Origin: Marsupella aquatica
Lineage: Eukaryota > Marchantiophyta
Length of the DNA stretch: 64,000 nt
Reading direction: 5' to 3'
Assembly (NCBI GenBank): GCA_973895155.1
Contig: OZ316891.1
Location: 12,152,001-12,216,000, forward strand
Shown piece after piece: positions 23,022 through 33,678 of this stretch. Numbering within the stretch: the first letter of the stretch is position 1; each line of letters starts with the position of its first letter. The translations under genes and the position numbers were made by a program. A model generated the notes under the pieces. That model was not told the DNA's origin, did no database searches, and saw nothing but the letters and a program-made list of their open reading frames with translations.

Positions 23022-26000
23022 GATTGATGACATTCAGATTTGAAAGCTGTGTGCATTTGTAATCTGAATCTGATTGGAGAGACAGCGCTCTGTTGTATCT
23101 TGCGTGTAATTATCTCTAGATCGGGGACATCAATCGCCTTCGCTAGAAAAATCATTATGATAGGAAAAGACTTTGAGCTCAGTACACATAACAGTAAGAA
23201 TATCGAGGCCTGTGCGTACCAACAGCTTGAATTGGCTCTGGACTAATGTTGTGCAGACCGTCGAAAAGAACGAGTTGGAGCCGCCAAAAGCAACGCAGCT
23301 GCCAAAATCGCCAAGGCTCGCCAGGGACGAATTCACATCCTTGAAGAAGGTGTTCATTCCTAATGAGACACCTATTGAGTCATATCATGAATTTTTGCCA
23401 GATCTCATGTGAATGTCAGCGAGACTGCTAAATATGGTCCCACTAGATCCAATCATGATGTACTCGCAATCTTCGTTCTATACAATTCAAACATGATAAC
23501 AGGCTCCTGTACGTTCCCTAACGCTGAGCTACCTAAAGGAAGATGAAGGTGAGCCTAGGCAAAGGGTTGAACTTTGGACCTCCTAATTGACATACCCGAA
23601 CGTACCCTGCCAAGCAAATAACAACTCTATAGAAAGTCTCGTACAAATTTTGCGATTCGGATAGTGTCAGTTTTAATGTGTTGCCTATCCCAGTGTATGG
23701 GATACACGTACATAGTCTCTTGCAAATTTTGAAATCGGATACTTAGTGTTGGATATCTTTAGGCAGCAGATTAGGCAATATGTGAATATATATGGCCTTC
23801 CTCGTATCCTAGATGCAATAACGTTGTCAACAACTGTGTACTCGAACTGTCCAAAGTATTAGTTTCAGTTCTACAACTGCAACTTTACTGTGCAATTCGT
23901 TCGACTCTGCAACTAGTCAAATATTATTAGTTTGGAACGTACAGGTTCCGAACTTCCAACTCTAGATCTACAGTAGTTGACTTTGGACTTGTAAATATTG
24001 AACAAAAAACACAGGTGCATTGGCACTAGAATGGTGTGTAAGGTTCGGTTGCCTTGCAATCTGGAAGGAGTATTATATTTCACTTATCGGGTACAGTAAT
24101 TAATGAACTTCTTGGACGAACGGTGAGAAGTTCTTTCTGTTCAGTTTTTATGTCAACGAATCAATGCAGCAGCGAACGAGTTTTTTTGTTGTTGCTTAAT
24201 CCTTAACCTGCTGCCACTTTGTCTCAACTCTACAGTCGAAGAAGAATGATGCAAAGATCACACGAAATTCATTTGCTTTGGTGTGTAAAGATATTCTCTG
24301 ATTGCGGAGGTCACTGCTTCGGAGCATTTGATGATCTCTATTGCATAAATGTTGAGGGTGCCAAGTAATGCAAATCTCAACCGCTTTGATGGCATGTTTT
24401 GAGATAAATCATGTCGGATGTCACCAATTTGGTTCATATCCTGAACGTGATGGGTTTCTGATTGAGCCGTCAGTGACATCGAGGGCGTTTTGCCAAGAGT
24501 GTAACTTTCATACTTTCATGCATTCGGAACGCAGTTCTACCCGATCAAAAGCTCATACTGACAGTTGGATCAATTTCATTGTATGCAAGTGCCAAGCTAC
24601 TGTGCTGATGGCCTTCACGGCTGAGCGATGTTGTCAGTTCATCTCTGTATCGTTTTCTCTGTCAGTGTGTCGATCGTAATCATGCAATGCAGCTTTTTCT
24701 TGCGGAAGTGACCAAGTTTATCTACTGACCGAAGCCATGCAGCCGGACAATCATCTTGACCGAATGTCACTTGATGGGGTCCACGCTCATGCAAATCTCC
24801 GTAGCCTCCCACGTTGTTATCATTGAGGTGAAATTGCCGAATTACTCTTACATTGTGCCACATTCACCAAAATGCCGTTCAGCTTTACCACGTCACAAAT
24901 CCCGATACAAATGCACATTTCGCAATTCTTTTGGTAAAGCAAACCTAGGCACCTGACTAGCCTGACTGCCGGAACTTTGCTCAGCGCCCTTCCCCACCTT
25001 TACCTTTTGCATGTCTCACTCCTACGTGCTACCGAGAGTCCTGCCCCAGAGTCACCTTTGCTTGTCTCACTCCTCAACCAAGTTGCCGCCACCCAAGGTC
25101 ATCCGAATATCCGATAGAGGCCTCACTTTAGACCATTAATAGGCTCTAGAGTCTACTGTAGAGTTTAGTTATTAGATTGTAGTTCTATTTTTTTGAAAGA
25201 TTATTCTATAACAAACTAGCTTGATTACACATTCTTTGAACCAGAGAGTAACAAAGGAGAGTATAATAAACATGTCAACAAAATACACTTACTATTCCCA
25301 TTCTTTGAAGGTTAATGAAAAAAACATCATGCCTGACCTCATCATTTTAACAATCATAAATATCATAACATCCTCCTTTCTATGCACATATATTATGGTG
25401 GGGTCCTAGAGTCATGGTCTATCATGACATACTCCTTTGAATTCTTTCTATGCACATATACTATGGTGGGGCCCATTTAGGAATTATAATTAGAAAACCC
25501 AAGATAGGGCTAACAGACAAGATACACTAGTTTTGGGGAAAGAAATGCTGCATGTAGTCACACATACAGTTTACATATGTGGCTCCCAGTTTGGCTCCCA
25601 GTTTGGCTAGATAATCTGGTATAGGTGAGACATAGATAGGTGGGAAGTAGCTTGGAGCTTGGGACATCCCCACAAGCGTAGGCATTGCCTGCACTCTACA
25701 TTGGAGACACTTTTACAAACCAGAGACTCAAGCTAAGACAAACCTAATCTAGGGACAAAACTAACACATTGGGGCCACTTCCTAGCCGATGGATCTGATG
25801 GACAAAAGATCTGGGCCTTTGAAGACATTGAAGCATGCCCTTTGCTCAAAACCTGAACCAATGTATCAAAGCCTGTTCCAAACTTACCCCCTCCCTAAAC
25901 CCTCAAAAATATTAGGCACATGAACCCTTAAAATGGGAAATATTTGACATTGCCATGTGGTTCAATGAGACCTTGCCATGTGGACTACTTACACAATGAT

Positions 26001-26189
26001 GCACAGCACATATATTATGGGCCCCTTCAGTCTAATTAATATGCCACCATTTTGGAAATACCCTTCTTCCTTATAAATCCAAAGTTATATAAAGTAAATG
26101 CTGGTTAATGGGTTAGTTTTAATTGAATTATAATTATTAGCCAAAATTGGATTAAAAAAATACCCCTCAAGCATGTGTTTCTAGGATTA
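23022..26189. other. Intergenic, no gene seen
   Basis: Scattered short open frames lie in AT-rich DNA. A frame at 23173-23412 reads somewhat protein-like (SPRLARDEFTSLKKVF) but lacks support. The insertion site of copia element 1, with its GGTAA flank, lies at 26190-26194. Confidence 0.45.
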
Positions 26190-26194
26190 GGTAA

Positions 26195-26597
26195 TGTTGA
26201 GCATAGACGACGATCGCAACGGCAAGCCCATGAACCATCCAACGCACAATAGTCGACACAAGAGATACGTGGTTTACCTCCTTGAGGCTACGTCCACGGG
26301 AATACATAAGAGAGCTTTACTGAACTCTAAGCCCGTCGGCTATACCGAGTCTCCACAGTGTAAGCTCTCCCTATCTCTCAAGTGGCTCCATAACAATGAG
26401 CCTTGGTTCTACCTCTCCAAGCACACATGCCTCTTATGATATAGTGTGCAACTTAGTTGTACCTAACCACATAGTTGTACCTAATCACGTAGTTGTACCT
26501 AACCACATAGTTGTACCTAACCACGTAGTTGTACCAACCCACGTTGTTGTACCAACCACGTCATACCTAACCTAGACGTAAGAGTAAATACCCAACA
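26195..26597 (-). repeat. LTR C (3' LTR) of copia element 1, 403 bp
   Basis: In element sense it begins TGTTGGGTATTTAC and ends CAACA. The U3 part contains a tandem array of 18-bp units based on GTTGTACCTAACCACRTA (plus-strand sense), with four TACCTAA-type and two TACCAAC-type units. Its length is exactly 18 bp more than LTR B. Confidence 0.93.
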
Positions 26598-26599
26598 AT

Positions 26600-26608
26600 C
26601 TTCCCCTT
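26600..26608 (-). other. Polypurine tract of copia element 1
   Basis: On the minus strand, AAGGGGAAG lies immediately before the dinucleotide AT and the 5' end of LTR C. This is the position where plus-strand DNA synthesis is primed. Confidence 0.8.
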
Positions 26609-26786
26609 GACTCTGGTCTAGGGGAGAGTAATACTGCCAATGTATATGATCCCTCAGCGGGAAGTTCTGGACAAAAACCAAACCGGTTTCCCTCTCTAAC
26701 TAGAGCAAATCAGAACTAAGCCGTAGCCTAATACATAGGAATGAGGAGAGCATATATCAGTAATTACAATGAATGTTAAGAAAACT

Positions 26787-29700
26787 CTACTTGTGATGCA
26801 ATTGCAAAACCTGTAATACGTCACGGTGTCTAGAGAAACTCTCCAAAGGAATCACTTTAGTAAATGCGTCAGTCGGGTTGAGTTTACCATCAATCTTGAC
26901 TAGCTCAAACAAATTATCAGACACAGCCTGCCTGATAAAATGGTACCTGACGTCAATGTGCTTCACTCTGTTGTCCATCACCTGGTTCACAGCAAGGTGG
27001 AGCGCACTTTGACTATCACAATGGAGCTTCACATTCCCCTGTGGCAATCCCATTTCAGTGATAAGTCTATTCAACCAAATCGCTTCCTTTGCTGCTTCCG
27101 CAGCTGCAACATACTCCGCTTCTGTAGTAGACTGAGCAATACACTTCTGCAAAGTAGACCTCCAACTTATGCATCCACTGCCAAGTGTGAACACGTATCC
27201 TGTTGTTGATCTCCTTCGGTCCAAATCTTGTCCATAGTCAGAATCAACATAGCCAATCAATGATTTAGCATTCTTTGCATTCGCATCAAATAAAAGACCA
27301 TGATCCACGGTACCCTTCAAGTACCTGATAATCCACTTCACTGCTTCCCAGTGTACCTTCCCTGGATTCGACATGTACCTGCTCACCTTGCCCATAGCCA
27401 TGGCAAGATCAGGTCTAGTGCAAGTCATCAAATACATGAGACTGCCCACTGCCTTGTCATACGGAACCTTTGACATCAACCCCTTCTCTCTGTCATCCGT
27501 AGGACAGAACGCTGATGATAACTTGAAGTGTGGAGCCAACGGGGTACTTACTGGCTTGCTATTCCCTATGTTGAACCTTGCAATTACCTTCCTCGCATAA
27601 TTGCTCTGCGTCAACCATAGCTTGCCAGCCTCCAAGTCCCTAGTGATCTCCATACCCAAAATCCTCTTAGCTGGCCCTAAGTCCTTCATCTTAAACTCTG
27701 CACTAAGCAGTGCCTTGAGCTTAACAATCTCAGACCTATCCTTGGCTGCAATTAGCATATCATCCACATAAAGTACTAAAATAATGAACCCAAAGACAAC
27801 ATTCTTTACCGGTTTCAAATACACACAAGGGTCAAATACACTTCTGTGAAAACCTTGTGACCGAATCCAATCGTCAAACCGTTTGTTCCACTGTCTTGGT
27901 GACTGCTTCAACCCATACAAGGATTTCAGCAATCTGCAAACCAATTCCTCCTGTCCTCTCTTCACAAAACCTAGCGGTTGTCTCATGAAGATCACCTCTT
28001 CCAATGTGCCCTAGAGGAAAGCTGTGACAACATCCATCTGATCTAGCAGCAGACCAAACATTACAATAAGTACACACAATAGTCGTATTGTAGAGTACTT
28101 AGCAACTGGTGAGAAGACCTCATTGTAATCCACACCTTTCTCTTGTGTGAATCCCTTTGCTACCAACCTAGCCTTGTAGACCTTCGATCCACCTCCTATG
28201 GGATTATCCTTCAACTTGTAAATCCACTTGCTGTCCACCACTTGCTGATCCTTAGGCAGTTTAACAAGCTCCCAAGTTTTGTTGTCCTTTAGTGACTGCA
28301 TCTCCGTTTGCATTGTTGCAGTCCACTTCTGCTTCTCCTTTGAAACACTTGCCTCATGAAATGAAGAAGGTTCCCCTTCTTCCAAAATTAACGCATCACC
28401 CTCATCATCAGCTGTAAAATCATCCTCTTGCAGTTGAGATGAATCAACCCACTGTCCATACCTTGGTGGAGCGCGTACAGTGCGACCAGATGTTCTTCTA
28501 GCCGATGACTCCGGTTGATCTGCGTGTGCTGGTATAATTTGAAGCTCAACAGCATCCACTTGCTGCTCCTTGTGAGACTTGATTACATTGTCCTCTCCAC
28601 GTACAGTATTGTCCTGTAACACATACAAATTCTTTTGTCTACTCCCCTTCAAAATCACTGTCTCTCCCGACCTGACTTGAAGTTCACCATCAATAACGTT
28701 CCATTGATGACCATTTGAATCCAACACACCGAGTGAAATCAGATTCTTACGCATGCCAGGTACATACCTGACTCCGGACACTGTGCGCACAGTGCCATCA
28801 AACATTTGAATCTTCACAGACCCAATTTCCTCAATTTGACAGGAGTGATCATTTCCCATCAGAACTGAACCGTTTGAAACAGAGTAAGAACTGAAAAACT
28901 CACAAATGTAACAAATATGAAAAGAGCAAGCACAATCAAGAATCCACACATCATCTGCTCTCCTAGATGACGTGCACAGGGCATACCCCCGGCTTCATAA
29001 AACATACTCATCATTGAGTAAATCAGCTTCTCCATCAGCCCTAGCCACATTTGCCGATAAAGTTTCCGCTGCCTTTCCCTTACAGTCTCGCTTGAAGTGT
29101 CCAACTTGGTTGCACTTCCAACATGTCACCTGCCTCCTCTGAGGGGATTTACCCTTGGACTTAGATCTGGATTTAGATCTAAACTGGGTTCTACAGTCCC
29201 CAGTTGGTCGCTGCATACTCCTCCCACGTTAACATTGAGGGCAGCACCAGATGATGAAGGTTGTGACGTGATGTGCATCTTCTGCTGAAGATCATCACTA
29301 AGCAGAGAACTTACCACGTCATTGTATGAAATGGTATCCCTATCACGATGCAACAACACTCGTGATAGGGACTGGTAAGATGGAGGCAATGAACTAAGAA
29401 GCTGTAGAGCCTTCGTCTCATCATTCAAAGTCTCTCCAAGGTTTTCCAAGTCAACGACCATGTCGTTGAAAGCATCCACATGGTCTTGCAACTTCGTACC
29501 GGATTCCTTCATCCTGAAACTCATCAGTTTGTAGGAAGTGTAGAGCCGGTTCGACAACTCCTTGCGGTGATACTTGCTCTGCAATTCCGCAAACAAGGAT
29601 ATGCAATCCTTATATGCACCCAACTGCTTGATGATGGGAGGCATGAGATAGAGTGTAACACACCACACTCCCTGCTCCTGCATGCGGTCCCATTGTTTCT

Positions 29701-30034
29701 CATCAACATCGTCTTCACGAGGGCTCAGTAGTTGGCCCATCCCTGACGCATAGAGCACTCCCTTCACCTGCTTCTCCCATAGCAAGTAGTCAGAGCGCCC
29801 ATCATACTTTGTCACTTCATACTTGGGTCCCCCAAGCTTGAAAGTCCCCATCTTCTTCTTTGGCACTACCGTGAGCTCCGGTAGTAGTACTGCTTCTTCC
29901 ACCACACGCCGCACCGGTGATGGTATCGGTGTCACGTGCTCTTCCTCCTGCTCCTCTCTCTGCCCTTGAAACCTCCGCGGTGATCCTCGTGCTTCAAGTT
30001 CCATGTCTTCGAAAAACTCCTCCGAATCACTCAT
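26787..30034 (-). pseudogene. Copia element 1 gag-pol, integrase-deleted and interrupted
   Basis: The gag start at 30034 encodes a typical copia Gag (MGTFKLGGPKYEVTKYDG) to about 29230. A frame change leads to an intact zinc knuckle (CWKCNQVGHFKRDC) near 29100. An in-frame TGA at 28995-28997 precedes the protease segment WILDCACSFHI, where the usual D-S-G is altered to D-C-A. From 28949 the frame runs through the protease and then directly into the linker normally found after integrase (PESSARRTSGRTVRAPPRYG). The GAG-pre-integrase and integrase core, about 330 residues in relatives, are missing without loss of frame. The reverse transcriptase starts normally, is broken by TAG 28011-28013, and continues with YVDD and a complete RNase H that ends at 26787. 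The element cannot be autonomous. Confidence 0.9.
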
Positions 30035-31168
30035 ATGAGAAAATCACAAAAAATGTTGTTTTTCACAACTTCTCAAAAAACTTGAAACTCAACACCGCCG
30101 CGTAGCCCACAAAGCTAGGAGTCCAATACTGAAAACCAAAATCAAAATTGAAATTTGACGGAAAAATTATTCAAATTTCGGTCGAGGTGGGTAAAACCTT
30201 GGGAAACTCCCCCGTTTTGACCACCTCAGGGAATAACCAAAATACCAAGTACAACCCGTTGTCGGAATTGCGATGTGATTGGTGCGCTGCGTTGCCAACT
30301 TCAATGGCTACGACCTCGCCAAAAAATAACCAAAAAAGTTACCGTTCGGCGGATGAAATCTTTGTTGGACGGTCAAAAAATAGCTCTCTGGTTTTTAGAA
30401 TATTCTATGACCCTTGTACAGGCCCTGCGGGAATTTTGGAAGAACAATCGAGGGGCTGACATGTGTCCTCGAACCCCCAAAACCCCCTACCACCCTTCGT
30501 CGTCGAAATCTGGTCGCGCGAGCAGAAAATACACACGGCAGAATGTACCCCTCGACACCAAACACAAGATATCTCACTCGGGTTTTGACGAAATCAAGAT
30601 CTGATTTCAGATTTGGAAACTAGACTCTGAGGCGGTAAAGATCGATATAAGAAGCACCCAAAACGAGGAAAGAATGAGGGAGAAAACAATTGGTAAAGAT
30701 GACAGATTTCTCTCAATTGCCATAGCCAATTTCGAATTAGTTTTTCAAAGAGAAAAAAATGGTACCTTGTCAACAACGAATATTGATCAATTGCACTTGG
30801 TGTCGTCACCAAGTCCAATAAGGTAATTGATTTTGCTTAGCCTTCCTCTTTGCATCAAAGAGCCAATCCCTCAAAACAATCGTCTTGCCTCAATCTCTCC
30901 GTTGAGTCAAAACACTTGACGCTTCTCCCTCCGAGTCGATTGCCAACTTTCTTCACAAAATCCAGAAAGACAAAAACTTAGATTTCTCTGCACCACGAGC
31001 TCCGTTCAGCGATTTCTTCACACCATTAGAAAGCTCTTGCCCTGATCTATCCGTTGAGCCCATAAACTCCAAGTTCTATGCGACGGAACTCTGGAAAATC
31101 CACCGACACTCAACGCTGGAAAAACCGTCATGAAATCCCGTCACGAACACATGTCACCTCCCAAGCAT

Positions 31169-31180
31169 GCTCTGATACCA
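31169..31180 (-). other. Primer-binding site of copia element 1
   Basis: On the minus strand TGGTATCAGAGC follows LTR B after a 2-base AT spacer. This 12-mer matches the 3' end of plant initiator-methionine tRNA, the usual minus-strand primer of Ty1/copia elements. Confidence 0.9.
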
Positions 31181-31182
31181 AT

Positions 31183-31567
31183 TGTTGAGCATAGACGATG
31201 ATCGCAATGGCAAGCCCATGAACCATCCAACGCACAATAGTCGACACAAGAGATACGTGGTTCACCTCCTTGAGGCTACGTCCACGGGAACACACAAGAG
31301 AGCTTTACTAAACTCTAAGCCCGTTGGCTATACCGAGTCTCCACAGTGTAAGCTCTCCCTATCTCTCAAGTGGCTCCATAACAATGAGCCTTGGTTCTAC
31401 CTCTCCAAGCACACATGCCTCTTATGATATAGTGTGCAACTTAGTTGTACCTAACCACATAGTTGTACCTAATCACGTAGTTGTACCTAACCACGTAGTT
31501 GTACCAACCCACGTTGTTGTACCAACCACGTCATACCTAACCTAGACGTAAGAGTAAATACCCAACA
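31183..31567 (-). repeat. LTR B (inner 5' LTR) of copia element 1, 385 bp
   Basis: This is the LTR next to the primer-binding site. It has the shortest minisatellite, with three TACCTAA-type 18-bp units. Compared with LTRs A and C it carries several private C-to-T or G-to-A changes, such as CGATGATCGCAATGG where the others read CGACGATCGCAACGG. Confidence 0.92.
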
Positions 31568-31569
31568 AT

Positions 31570-31990
31570 TGTTGAGCATAGACGACGATCGCAACGGCAA
31601 GCCCATGAACCATCCAACGCACAATAGTCGACACAAGAGATACGTGGTTCACCTCCTTGAGGCTACGTCCACGGGAACACACAAGAGAGCTTTACTGAAC
31701 TCTAAGCCCATCGACTATACCGAGTCTCCACAGTGTAAGCTCTCCCTATCTCTCAAGTGGCTCCATAACAATGAGCCTTGGTTCTACCTCTCCAAGCACA
31801 CATGCCTCTTATGATATAGTGTGCAACTTAGTTGTACCTAACCACATAGTTGTACCTAATCACGTAGTTGTACCTAACCACATAGTTGTACCTAATCATG
31901 TAGTTGTACCTAACCACGTAGTTGTACCAACCCACGTTGTTGTACCAACCACGTCATACCTAACCTAGACGTAAGAGTAAATATCCAACA
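31570..31990 (-). repeat. LTR A (outer, extra LTR) of copia element 1, 421 bp
   Basis: A complete extra LTR is separated from LTR B by only the dinucleotide AT (31568-31569) and abuts the GGTAA target-site duplication on its outer side. It has the longest minisatellite, with five TACCTAA-type 18-bp units, exactly 36 bp more than LTR B. Confidence 0.92.
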
Positions 31991-32187
31991 GGTAAGCTCA
32001 GTATGCAGGGGTTGTCTTTTCTCACAGTTTCAAGGACAACACCTTATAAGAATATATGGTTAGAAAAACTGGCACAGAAACGTCAGATGGGGTCCAATCT
32101 GCAAAGAAATTTTAACGATCCCATCAGGGCAAGTTTCCCAGCCAGGGGGTCCATCACTGAAGTGTATGTATACTATATATATACCTC

Positions 32188-32293
32188 TGTTAGACTCTAC
32201 CTCCTATTGACCGGACCAACCAGTCATCCGACACTACTACATGTACACACCTTTCCAGACTATACGACAGTTATTGACATTCGCATTATCACA
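32188..32293 (+). repeat. 5' LTR of copia element 2, 106 bp
   Basis: Starts TGTTAGACTCTACC and ends TTATCACA. It differs from the 3' LTR at four sites and has no indels. The length is at the extreme short end for copia LTRs. Confidence 0.95.
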
Positions 32294-33678
32294 CGTTATC
32301 AGCACGAGAGCTCAACCACCGGAGCAAAGGAGAAAGAAAAGAAAACTATGAAAGATTGAACAATTTTAAGTGGCGAATGGTGAAGAATCTAATTGAACAG
32401 GACTATGGCAAATGAAGGCGAATGAAGAGTCGAAGCAAAAGTGCAAACAAGACCACATAAGGAAGAATGAGCACACAGAAGTAAAAGAAGGAGGCTAAGA
32501 AACTTTTGAAGGGCCATGGAGATTGCAAGAAATAGGGAGCGAGTAATCAAACATGAACCCTCTAATAGAAGAGAGGAAAAACACCTTGAAAAGTGCAATC
32601 GAATCTGAATCCATTGAATCTCAATAGCGCAGAAGGAGAATTTTGAGGGGAGAAAGTAAATCAATAAGGATGCAATAGATCAACAAGGCAGCGAGAGAAA
32701 ACAAAAGTAACCCTGAGAAGAAGAACGCGATCTGGAATCATTCATTAATTACAAGGCTTCGACTCGGCCCCGGAAAGATTGTCAATTGAAACACGACACT
32801 CAACGCCTTTCATAATTGTATGTACACTCGCAACAAGGTTGGAAAAGAAGTGGCAGATTCACGAATGAAATAAAGCCATCGCGCGCTCTACTTGGAATTT
32901 CACGCGCGAACACGTCAGGGAAAAGTTGTCTGCCACACGAACACTTGAGCCCGAGGTAGCCAACAAAATTCCTAGACAGGACAAACTCGAGGCGCTTCGA
33001 TGAAAAATCCTGCAACTCTGCGGAAGCTGACCATTGGCAAGTCCACCGAAAGAGTGAGATAGGGCAAACGTGACCTGGGCGGACGATAAGCGTACACCAG
33101 AGAAACAAATGCAAAGCCAAAGGACGAAGGAAAATGAAGTTCGAAGGCAATGAAGGCAGAAGCCTGAAAGAAGAGAGTCGCGAGAGGAAGCACCTGAGAA
33201 AAGAGGTCGCGAGTGGAATCGAGATCTGAAGGTCGCAAAAGAAGCGCGCGAGGAGGCCAGCAAGGAAGAAAGCGCAACATCAACGCTGAAAACATCAACA
33301 AAACGTCAAAGAAAAAAACAAAACCGCTAAGTGCACGATCCATAATCGCACATAACTGCAAAACCCTCTTTAACTGCACAACCCGTAAAAGCGATTTCCG
33401 AATACAAATAAAACCGTGCAGTTATAGAGAGTTCCCATTCAAAAGAGCATAAACACATAAAAGAAATTTCCCGTTGCATAAGGCATCCCTAAGTAGGCAT
33501 GTTGGATAGCATGAAAGCAATGTTGCAAGACCCCTCAACCCTTAACCTGATGCATGCCGCAAATGTGCAATTCCATTTTATCTACTAATATAAAATAGGC
33601 TAAATCCCTAACCTTGACAAAACCATAGTTTAGGGCATAAAAATCCTAGAAACCCTAGTAAACCAAAAAGATACCAAA
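32294..33678 (+). other. Untranslated leader of copia element 2
   Basis: About 1.4 kb lies between the 5' LTR and gag, purine-rich on the plus strand. Open frames of up to about 135 codons occur on the minus strand (32800-33379). They are low in complexity, rich in Ser, Leu and Phe, and match no domain, so they are treated as chance. Confidence 0.6.

Larger units (their letters stand above)
26195..31990 (-). mobile_element. Ty1/copia retrotransposon 1 with three LTRs
   Basis: A complete insertion in minus orientation is flanked by a perfect 5-bp target-site duplication, GGTAA, at 26190-26194 and 31991-31995. Order along the minus strand: LTR A (31570-31990), a 2-bp AT joint, LTR B (31183-31567), AT, a 12-base primer-binding site, a leader of about 1.1 kb, gag-pol, a polypurine tract, AT, and LTR C (26195-26597). 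Each LTR begins TG and ends CA. Only one TSD pair encloses all three LTRs, so the doubled LTR behaves as part of one integrated unit. The coding region is disrupted and lacks integrase. Confidence 0.93.

Noticed and set aside
26195-31990. Nested insertion as the explanation for the extra LTR
   Set aside because: A nested or adjacent insertion would create its own TSD between LTR A and LTR B. Only AT is present, and the outer GGTAA pair encloses all three LTRs.
32800-33379. Minus-strand frames inside the copia element 2 leader as a captured host gene
   Set aside because: Low-complexity Ser/Leu/Phe peptides in three overlapping frames, with no domain and no splice logic.
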